From the NCBI GenBank assembly GCA_023055505.1, contig JALIRH010000039.1:1-64000 (forward strand): 64,000 nt of DNA, in the 5' to 3' direction. Made by a program: the position numbers and the translations under genes. Position 1 is the first letter of the stretch. The number at the start of each line of letters is the position of its first letter. This DNA is from Callipepla californica brunnescens. Taxonomy: Eukaryota > Chordata > Aves > Galliformes > Odontophoridae. Shown piece by piece: positions 54,301-64,000 of this stretch. The notes below the pieces were generated by a model. That model was not told the DNA's origin. It ran no database searches and saw nothing but the letters and a program-made list of their open reading frames with translations.

Positions 54301-57300
54301 AAGATAACAAGGAATTCGGTGCCAGGGATGAGTTTGCTGTTCAGAGGAGGAGGAAAGCAGATACCCAGGAGTATATGTCAGTATGAAATGGAGGTAGGCC
54401 TATGTGCAAGAGCTTTATGCTTGCCTGCATTGTAGCAGGCTAGAGGGAAGGTGCCAGTGCTGGAGCACAGACCATTGTCATGTAAGGCTCTTTTTTAATT
54501 ACTGTTTAAAAATGATAATTTCAGAAAAATAGTTTCTAGCACAAGAATATCATTGTGTGAATGTGATCTTCAGAGAGAAACTTAAATGGATTTTAACTGT
54601 GTTCCCTAGTGAATTTTTGGTGTGAGGGATTTCATACCACTTCAGCTGGCTGCTTCATTTTTCAGAGCATTTCACTATGAGCTTTACATTTTCAGATAAG
54701 CTGTTGCTATTTAAAAAGATGACTTCCATGTCGTTTGCAAAGCACGTAGAAGCTGGAGGCGATTCAGCATTTTGACACTGTTAATTAACTGACAGCCTGT
54801 CATGAAAGTAGGTTGTAATTAAATTGTGCTGTAATTTTAGTCATGCTACTTTTCAAACTATTTTTATGTCCTAGCCTAAGTCAGGTGGTGACATCATGTC
54901 AGTATACGTGCCTCTCCTTCCTCAGTACCTACTTAAGAGTTGTTACTGGTGGTCCAAAATAGCTGTAAGAAAATAAACCCGAACGAGCTCTTGGTGAAAA
55001 AAGGAAATAGTGATTTAAAAGAAGAATTCCTGTCCCAGAGTGTCATCCTGTTGGGATCTGTGAAGATGACGTATGTCATATGTGACAAACCACTTCCTGT
55101 AAGAAATCTTCACACTTTCAGATATCTGCATGGCTTGTAGTGGTCTGTTTGTGCTTGTGAGCAATGGCTGGAGAAATCAAGTGTAATTCTGGTGGCTACA
55201 GACTCTGTGTCATGTTTGCTCTGGAAGATTTGAGTGAGATTGTATGTGGACTTGGCCCAATATATTTTTTATTAGCAAAGATTACACTGACTATAACTAG
55301 AGGGACGGATATTGAAATTGGAGTGCTTTTATGGATAAGCAAACAGTTGTGCAGAGATATTCCAGGAGGGACAAGTCTCTAATGCAGCCTGACAGCGTTG
55401 CTGTTCAGAAATTAGTAGGATTTGCCAGAAGCTGGTAATGCCCACTGCATTTTGAGCCATGTTCTTTTGATGCCCGTTTTCTGATGTCTTGCCCTGGGGA
55501 AATCTGCAGTCTATTCATCTCTAAAATCCTTTAATAACATCCCTTGTGCCAGGAACATCATAATGCTGAACGCTCTGACTGAGATTTTACTATGAATATG
55601 CTGAAGATCTTTGCTTGGTGTGTGTGATGAAATGATCTTCAGGGAATAAGTGAAACAAAAGCACGTGTAGGATATCCTTTAATTCAATGAAGAATGTGGG
55701 TGGAGGAGCAATTGGAATGAACAAGATGCTTGGGATTTTTGTTAATGCCTTGAATACTTGGGGGTGTACTTATACAAATTTTTGTGCGTGTGAACAGTTT
55801 TGTTGCTCAAAGAACTAATGAAAGCAGGAAGAGACCATGTTTTTAACCATCTCCTTCGCTGCCTGCCCTCCATCATGCCTTTCTCTTGGGCACCATTATT
55901 TGCTGTGGCACTTCTGACAGTGGAGAATACTCATCCAGAGGAGTCTAGACCTGCATGCTGCTGACTGACAAGCCACCTGCTGCTAAAGGAATGTATGGTA
56001 TCTGCTGTGCCCTCAGCAGGGGCAGTCATTTGTGACTTTCTCATACAGTGGTCACCAGTTGCCTCTTTCAAGTGCAGCTGAAACTGAGCAACATATTCCT
56101 GAATTCTTTGAGGGGAGGGGAAGATGCACCTGCAGCTGCAGCACAGTTGTGTGAGCAGACATCCTTAAAAGACTTAGCTTAAAAATGAATGCATCAAAGC
56201 CTGGTTTTTAATGCCTGCTGCTTCCTCTGTCATTAATCTGACAGTAGGGTGGAAAAGATAAGCATGCCAACAACAAATAATCCAAGATAGTGTTGCAAAA
56301 GTAGCGTCTGTCAGATTCCTTCAGGAATAAAATCCCTTTTGTTGGAGTTTGACTTTATCACGCCTTCAAAGATTTAATAACAAGAAATCATGAACCAGAG
56401 CTTGAGGGTCATGTATGTCCATGCATATAGCAGGCATTCATTTATCTCCAGCACAACAAAGAAGGGAAATGCTTCAAATAACAAAGAGCTAACTACATCT
56501 ACCACTTCCTTTCAAATAAGGTTCAATTCTTTTCCCTTCTGAAGAAAACCCATCTTTTCATTTGAATCCAGAAAGATCTAAAGAATAAATTAATATGTCT
56601 GTATTTGTTTAAACCCTGCACATAGATATTGAAAGAAAAAACATTCATTTACCTCCATCCTTCAACCAAAAAGTCAAACAACAAAACTGGTGATGCTGGA
56701 AATAAGTAAGTGCATGTTTGTAGACACACTGAGAATTCTACACTCGGATTGAAGATGTTTTCTAAAATATATTTCCTACTTCAACCCGAGGCTCTAAGCT
56801 TCATGCAACATGTGTGCCCTCACTACTGCTGTCCTTCATCCTATGCCTTCTTATGCCTCAGGACCCACTGTATTTATTCCTTCTATGTCTTCCCTTCCCC
56901 TAATAAGGCCTGAAGCATTCTCTCTCTTCCCTCTTTTTCACAGGGCTGCAGTAAAAATATTTAATTTTTATGTTCAAGGTACATTTCCTGAATGTTGAAT
57001 GCTTTTGACAAAAGCGAGGTAAGGCTGATCGTAACTGCTCGCAGCATGAAACGTTTCAGGTTTGACCGTCCAAGAAGAAAACCAGACTTTTCAGTGGAGC
57101 TGGTGTGCAGGCAGAGAGCTCTGCTTGTTGTTGTATAACTGTTATTCTCCCCAAAATAGAAAGCAATAACTCTGAGGCTGTCAAAGTACTTCTCCAAGTA
57201 GGTGACACAGCCTGCTCAGCTTTGGCCGTAGCCCTCAGCTTTCCAATAAGGATAAAACTAAGCATCTAGATGCTGAAAATGAACACTGTATAAAGATGCA

Positions 57301-60300
57301 GAGTAGCCTATGATTTTAAGAAAAACTGAAATTGTCAACATTTTTGCAGAAACAAAGATGTGACAGAAGGAACACACGGACAGTAAACAGACCAGAGGAT
57401 TATATGGGGAAAGTAAAATTGATTGCTCCTAGGAGAGAACAAGGGGCAGTAAATTAAACTGCCTGGTAGAGCATGTATAGTTGATTAAAGAAAGTACTTT
57501 CAAAGTATAATTGGTGCGTGGTACTTGCTGCTACAAGATATTACACAGATTATAACAGGATTATTAACGGATTAGATCCTTTTTTCTGCGTAGAACGTAT
57601 GTGTCCATTTATATTAGATCAGTACAGAAATTAATTGATTTAATTGGTACACAGAACTTGTAAATAAGTTGACAATTTTTTGGTTGGTAGTTACAGTGAA
57701 AGAAACAAGAAAACACATGCCGAAAAGTGTCACTATGGCATTCTTTATAACGGGTTCTTTGATCATACTTCAGTTGGTATGATTTGTCAGTTTGGAATAT
57801 TTTTATTTTGTACTTAAATGCAACTAAAATTGAATCAGTTTTCAGTTGGAGTGTTTTCTCTAAAACTGAGTTGTCCTTAGAATTTTCCTTGCATCTAAAA
57901 CGTTGACATTTGGGGGAGTGAGTCTCTGTTTATCAAAACAGTCATTCAAAAATCCTCCACAAAAACCCCTCTGTGCTGCTGCTTTGCTGGTGGAATTCTT
58001 TCCTGAAGTGTCTCATGTGTTTTGTACTCAGCCAGCACACTAAGCCTTGCCTCTATGAGTGAACGCATCAAGCCCAGAGCACGTTCACTGAAGCCCACAG
58101 AAATGCCTGGGCCTTTAATAGCGTTATTTGTGTAGATATACTTTAAGAGCTTGTAAGCTCCCTTGCAGGCCCACGTCTGGTCCAGTTTTGGAGACACTAA
58201 GTTAAAAAAGTCACCTGCTGTTTGCCACTGTGATTCTCACTGGCCAAGAAGCATGGATATGTTGGTTGCTTGTATGGAAAAGGATATATGGCTTTCTAGA
58301 ACAGGCTATCAGCAACTCGGAAAATTCCTTCTAGAAGCTGAGATAAACCAGTCCCTCCTCCTCCATCACACTTCGTGCAGAATTTTTAGACCAGCCTGGC
58401 GTGAATTATGACCTCTGTTCAAATGAAAACTGCACATTTTGCAGCACTTTAGGAAGCTAATCTTTTGAACTCTGTTCGTTTTTGAATCTCAAAGGTCTTT
58501 TGTTTCAGTGGACTAGAAAGCACATATTTAGGTGATGATTTCATGTCTTCCAAACTACAGTTTGTCATGTAATCATTGTAGTAACACTTCTCACTCTTGA
58601 GGTGGTTTTTACAGAGCTTGATATGGTCTCATGCAACACTTACTCATGCTGGCAGTGTAACTACTGCTGTACACGCAAAGGAAGAGGATCAGATGGGTTA
58701 AATGCCACTCAGCGACTCCGATGCAAAGTTGAACAGGAACCTGTTTCTCCCGGTTTGACATCCTGGCAGGTTTTTTTTTTTTTTTGCTACTGAGCAGACA
58801 TTCATCTAAAACACCCTTGTGAGTACCTGAACCCTGTGGGTATTCATTAAAGGCATTTCCATTTTCTGGCTAGACCAGCAATGTTATCAGAAAGGTTCGT
58901 AAGCATTTCCGGGGCTTCCAAAGAGAGATGAATAGCAAAAATGAGAATGAAATGATCCAAGTGTTTATTGTTTTCTCATTGAAAGGCACAACTAAATCCT
59001 GTAATTTGACTTTTTGCTTAGCAGAGGCTTTCAAATAATACAAGTATCGTATCTCAGTCTCAAATACAGAGTTAAATAATAATCTTCAAGAAGCTGTTGT
59101 TGTGATTACTGGGAATGTAGATCCTGTTTGCACGTGGTTTTGTGTCTGCCCTCTGATCTCTTCCCTGCAATGACCTCAGCCTCCTCCCCACTCCTTGTGA
59201 CACCCCTAGGCATGACACCATATGCTGGCAGTAACTTGGGAGAGTATGTGTGCTGTCTGAGCAGTTGAACCACGTGCTGATTAACACTTTGGCTGCTGCC
59301 ATGCTGAGTGTTTAACAACAGTGCAACTCACTTTAACTCACCCTCTCTGTGTCTGGCCATGGATTGCCACAGTACTCGTAGAAATTTAGTGCCTCCTGAG
59401 ACTCATCACATGTTCATCTGCAGCAGAAATTGGCTGAGAGATCCTAATGATATGGGGAGGAGAAAGTGAAAGACAAACAATTTGAGTAAGTGTTGTTTCC
59501 ATAAGAAGCTTGGACTAACAAACTAAAATGGGCACCAGAAAGAGAGAAAAATGAAAAAATCCAAGGTCCAAAGAGCTTGCTGAAGTTCTCACAGCAATTT
59601 AAACCATAAACAGACACAGATCTGGCCTCTGGGACAGTATATGGAATATGGAGAGAAAACTGATGGATATTTCAAGAGGTAGCCAGTATAGCTAGTAAAC
59701 CGGGTTGTAAATGCATAAGCTACGAGAGTGTGCTGCTGGAAAGGTTTAAAATACCATCTTTATTATTCCTAAGAATATATGATGCTTAAAATTTAAACTG
59801 GATAAAATATGTATTATCACAGAATGACTCTAAACTGACCCATGCATGAAGATGGTGACCTAGCAGGTCATTTTCTTTGCTAGAGATTAAATCACATCCG
59901 GTAGAAAATGCATTATATGTTAATTAAGTGCCCAGGTATTAGTGGCTTTATAGAATGACTCATTAAATACTGAGCTAACCTTAATAAACCTTCTTGCAGT
60001 TGTCTGGATAAGCATTTTTATTGATTCAGATTGTTCTGGTGCGGGTTGCACTTGAGTGTAATGGATGAAGCCTCCATAAAATAAATTAAAAAAAAATCAA
60101 ATCTTCAAGGCTGATGATGTAATAGAGATGTATGAAGACAGTCACCGAAGGAGCTGAACTAAGTCATTCAGCCACTAGAGGGCAAAATCACTACATTGTA
60201 ATCTCCACTGCAGGTACTGTAGTCTTTGGAAATGTGTAATCAGAGTTGCTTTTTACAGTATAAACTGAATAAGAGATCATTAAGCACTCCATTGGCAGAG

Positions 60301-61379
60301 GTGGTAGCAGTGAATAGTTAAAGTATTGTTCTTGTAGGACTGTTACTAGCAAATATATGGGGAAAAAAAGCCTATATTTTATTCCATAGGACTGCAAACA
60401 AAAGTGGTGGTAATCCATGGCATTTTGACCCTTAGGTTCACTGTGCTGGCCTTTCCCACTTTAGATCATGAGTATCAATAGGAGGCTGCATGTGCGGATC
60501 AGGAACCACACTAGGAAAGTGATAAGCATTTTGATGTGAGGTCTCTTAATTGTTTATTGATACAAGATTAGTTAGGAGACTTGTGATTATTTTGCAAGGT
60601 TCTGGAGATGTTCAGAGCCTCATCTGCAATCCCCTACTCAGTTCTGTCTTCGACTTTGTAGTATCAAATGTTCCTGTTCTCTCCACTGGCTCTTGTCCTG
60701 TCCTGCACCTATGCCAATTAACCACCAAACATCTAATCTGTGCTCCCACCAAAACTCCCACTCGGGTCAGGCTTAGTTTAAAACCCAACTGATCTTTCCC
60801 TGCTTCCCATGAGGTAGATCAGTAGCCTGCCTGTGAGAACAGACAGAAGCAGATGCCAAATAAGAAATTAGTAGCAGGATAATCATACAGTGTAATTCGT
60901 AAGGAGCTCCCAGCTTCCAGCAATGTATGTCAGACTTCTCAACTGAGAAATGTTATCTTTGCATGTAATACACTTCAAAGAATTTGCCTTCTGTGAACAA
61001 CTACACTCATTCCTTCAACTCGTGTAAACATTAGCATCCAGATGGCTGCTCCCATCATGTGCTCAGAGACACATGATCCGTGTCAGATGATGCTGAAGAG
61101 AATGACAGGTTGCTTCTTCTTAGTGCCCAAGGAAATCAACTTCTGCACAGACTAGCAACAAGAATCCACGGCTAGGATCATGTAGTTGTGTCTCACAAGC
61201 ACCTCGTTTTGTTTTTAACATTCCCAGTGCAGGGAAATCTAACTCGTTCCTTCCTGAAGCGTCTCACTTGGTTAAAGAGCTCACTGGGAAGGTGAATGAG
61301 GCTGCTTTTAGTCAGTGAATTCTGCAAGTACTTAAAACATGTGACCGAGTCATCCCTTCACTTTCTTTTGACGTGGAAA
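48361..61379. other. Gene desert downstream of BTF3L4
   Basis: About 13 kb of AT-rich sequence with only short, motif-free open frames. Simple repeats occur, such as (TTTTG)n at 52,205-52,225. I found no tRNA, no conserved exon and no recent mobile element. Confidence 0.6.
52205..52225 (+). repeat. (TTTTG)n simple repeat
   Basis: Short pentanucleotide tract in intergenic DNA. Confidence 0.8.
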
Positions 61380-62700
61380 TAGATTTAATGTTTTCATTTT
61401 CAATCTGAACCATTCTTACTGGTCTTCTCTGGACCACTTCTTTCTCAGCTTCTATTAGGGAATCGGGATATCAGATTTCAGGAGCAGTTGATCTTGTGCC
61501 AGATAAAAATAAAGACATCATTCTATATTCTTCTGTCTATAAAACCGAGGATTATATTATCCTGCTGGCCACGGCACCGCACCACCTGCTCATCTGCTTC
61601 TGATTATTTGTGATGACTCCCGAGGTTTCTGAGCATTAACTTGTTACAGCATAAATTCTCCCATCCTGTAATCATGATCTCTGCTCTGTGGTGCACGTTT
61701 TTACATCTGGCTGTGTAGAAATGCATGTTACTCGCTATCAAGCTGTCTCAGATACTCCACGTTCTGACTTGTTTTTTGTTGATCTTTATTGTTTACATCA
61801 CTTGCAGACTTGGTAAGTGATGGCTTTACGCTCTCCTTAAAGCCATTAGTAGAGATATAATAGCACAGAACCAATCACTATGTGACACAGAAACACATTC
61901 TTTGATGATGCCTTCTTATTTCCCCAATTTGTAACTGCCAGTTACCCAGAATTTAAACAGTTCATTATGTGCTGTAATGAGTCTGTATCATTCTGGTTTC
62001 TTAATTAAAACGTTTCACGTTAAAACAAGTATTCTACAGTCCTACTTACCTTGATTAACCAAACTTTTAATGCCATTAAAAGATCAAATTATTTTGTCAA
62101 GATTTGTTTTCCACATTAATTTGCATTTATTTTGTTTCCATCCCTTAATTCTTTTCTAATCAAGCAATGTAGCCCATGTCCCATTAAGTTACCCACAGTT
62201 CTTGTTGGTCTGGCTAGCCATAATTACCCTGGTTTACCCTCGTGAAATACTGGTGCAATATTTCATCCGGTCCTCTGGAACAGTGTTCCAAGATTTATTG
62301 TAAATCAACATTAATCGCCTACAGATAAGCTGTGCCAGAGCTTTTAAAACTTTCAGATGCGAGTTACCTAGACCTGCTGTTGCCCAGCTATTAGCTTCTG
62401 TTTAACATCTCCCTCAGAGCCTGTTGTAATGGAATGCATCTCATCATCGTCGTACTGTATTTGTGTATCACCTAGCAGACCAGAAATACTCACTGAGCTC
62501 TTCCACCTTCCTGTGTTATTGTTCACGTTTCTGCTGTTTCCACCCAGTAACAGACTCAAACTCTCGCTAAGCCTCCTTTTCCCCCAAGTTTCAGCAAGTT
62601 CTCCCAGGTAGTTTAAACATTCTCCTTAATTCTCCATAGCTGTTGCTCACAGATTATTCCCTCACCGTTTTAATCCTGTATCAATTGCCCACAACTCCCA
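61380..62700 (-). mobile_element. Ancient decayed CR1/L3-type LINE remnant
   Basis: The plus strand has the order of phrases known from antisense 3' halves of old amniote CR1/L3 elements. There is a TTCTCTGGACC stretch near 61,424, then an ATCAAATTATTTTGTCAAGATTTG stretch near 62,083. A GGTCTGGCTAGCCATAATTACC stretch follows near 62,209, then CCGGTCCTCTGGAACAG-like sequence near 62,266 and a GACCTGCTG near 62,371. No frame survives. Recognition is from memory of the repeat's layout, so the limits are approximate. Confidence 0.6.
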
Positions 62701-63655
62701 GCTCTCAGTGTATGCACACTGCAACAAATCCCCATCTTTGCATTGACCCTGAAACTCTCAGCTGCCTCCCCTCAACTGTGGCACCCCACGGCTTCCCCTC
62801 ACCCTTCTCATCCTCTTTCCAGTTCCCCACCCTTGTGTGAGCTGGACTCTCCACGTCTCCAGGCTGTCCATAGAGGACAAGGAAGAGGCATACAGCCCCT
62901 TCCTTGGCACCTTATCACAAGCAGCTTGTGATAAGGGCGGAGAAGGTGAAAAACTTAGGGAGAGAGATGGTTAACTCAATGCCAAATGTCCGTGCTACCA
63001 TCTGGGGTATTATTGGGCATATTTTTCTTGTCACAGCACAGTAGATGCTCACTGACACGAGGCCGATGCGCTATTATTTATTTATTTATCTATTTAGGGT
63101 AGTCGTACTGAATGTGCCAGGTAAATGGTCCATGCTTTATAGCTTTGCTGGGACTCGGGGCTGAAATGATTGTTTGCACGCGGCGTTTGTCATTATTCAC
63201 ACTCACATTCTCTCTGTTCGGGTCTCTACACTGTGCAGACGAGAAGGATGCTTTCATTCCAGGTGTCTGGCAGCACAGCTGTACCCAAACAACAACATCC
63301 TGATAGTGATACGACTCTGAGGCGTACGTAGCCGAGAAACCACACGCGTGCAGGTGGCTGGAGGGTATGGAGCGTCAGATTGCTCGCCCTGTTCTTCCTT
63401 TCGGCCTGTCGGACAGGCAGAGTGCTTCGCATGACGGTCGTTTCGAGGGCAGTGACAAGCCCGACACCACTAATTGCCAGAGACGGCACGCTGGGGTTAA
63501 CCAGGAACGCTCCAAGGGAGAAAACAAATCCCACTTCCATTAATGTGCTGCTACTAGATCTGATCAGCGTTTTTTTGCCTCCCCACCTCTCCGCCCGTGG
63601 GTTCAGCTGACAGGGCCGTGTGTTCTGAATGGGAAACACTCAAAAAGCGCATCGC
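62701..63655. other. Intergenic sequence before the right CpG island
   Basis: No gene is supported. The 137-codon minus frame at 63,226-63,639 has no recognisable features. CpG content rises from about 63,300. Confidence 0.5.
63073..63096 (+). repeat. (ATTT)n simple repeat
   Basis: Imperfect tetranucleotide tract. Confidence 0.8.
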
Positions 63656-63659
63656 TCTA

Positions 63660-64000
63660 GCAGAAGCAGTGAACAAACACTAAGAGCTTCCTCTCGATTT
63701 CCAGCGGGGCGGTCACGCCGTCCCCGATTCGCTCACGGGGGCTCTCGGCAGCGCAGGAAGCGGGCGGACAAGCCTCGGCCGCCGCCGGTTCCCTCAGCGC
63801 TATCCGAGGCGCCCGGCAGGCACACGCGGGGAGACGCTTGCGGAGACGCCTATGGAGACGCCGTCCGCGTGTTCCCGGCCGCGGCTCGGAGCCATTCGCG
63901 GGCGGCTCCCGCCGCGCTCCCGTATGGGCGTGCGATCCGGAGCCGGCGGGGCGGGGGTGCGTCAGGCTCCGCACTGCCTCCCCGGCGGTGCCGCAGTGCC
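63660..64000. promoter_or_regulatory. CpG island at right window edge, likely promoter of the next gene
   Basis: This GC- and CpG-dense stretch follows about 15 kb of AT-rich sequence and runs off the window. In mammals the gene downstream of BTF3L4 on the same strand is ZFYVE9, so this could be its promoter or first exon. No coding sequence is visible here to confirm it. Confidence 0.6.

Noticed and set aside
63226..63639. Minus-strand 137-codon frame near the right CpG island
   Set aside because: No recognisable domain and no conserved composition. Rising GC content explains the open length.

Overview
The window is vertebrate nuclear DNA, almost certainly from a bird and most likely a galliform such as chicken. 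The evidence is multi-exon genes with GT/AG introns, CpG-island promoters, several CR1 LINE fragments (the main bird retroposon), avian-style solo LTRs, and the conserved gene group TXNDC12, KTI12 and BTF3L4. The species call is inference.

Bases 1 to about 23,620 are a nested tandem segmental duplication. A unit of about 12.54 kb (1-12,540) is repeated almost base for base (12,541-23,620). Each unit has two related sub-units of about 5.08 kb and 7.46 kb. The array carries twelve head-to-tail copies on the minus strand of a repeat-protein gene I cannot assign to any family. Each copy has a short hydrophobic N-terminus, then two to six repeats of about 75 residues around a Cys-Arg-Leu-Gly-Leu-Ser core followed by a second Cys and a Trp, then (in most copies) a hydrophobic C-terminal tail. 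Only two copies have long uninterrupted frames: 441 aa at 8567-9892 and 516 aa at 21110-22660. They differ by exactly one repeat (225 bp). The others carry nonsense or frameshift lesions shared between duplicated copies, and one copy is truncated by the window edge. A minus-oriented solo LTR lies about 330 bp upstream of every copy of one gene class. CR1 reverse-transcriptase fragments and a short plus-strand LTR-like element are also duplicated with the array. The first 130 bases differ from their other copies by four single-base insertions, which looks like poor sequence at a contig end.

Bases 23,621-28,900 are unique and hold no gene I can support, and a CR1 fragment follows. Bases 30,315-37,027 are TXNDC12 (minus, seven coding exons, ER thioredoxin-like protein). 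The intronless KTI12 gene (35,235-35,951, same strand) lies inside its second intron. A CpG-rich bidirectional promoter at about 37,030-37,310 separates TXNDC12 from BTF3L4, which runs rightward (coding 38,251-44,697, five coding exons, 158 aa, NAC-beta-like). A CR1 copy sits in BTF3L4 intron 4.

From about 48.4 to 63.6 kb I see no gene. This stretch includes an old, decayed minus-strand CR1/L3-type LINE (about 61.4-62.7 kb). The window ends in a new CpG island (about 63,660-64,000). By mammalian synteny this could be the promoter of ZFYVE9, but no coding sequence is visible to confirm it.

The three recognised genes are housekeeping genes: ER disulfide handling (TXNDC12), Elongator-linked tRNA modification (KTI12) and nascent-chain association (BTF3L4). 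The left-hand array looks like a young, lineage-specific and fast-rearranging gene family, and it is the part of the window most likely to be undescribed.
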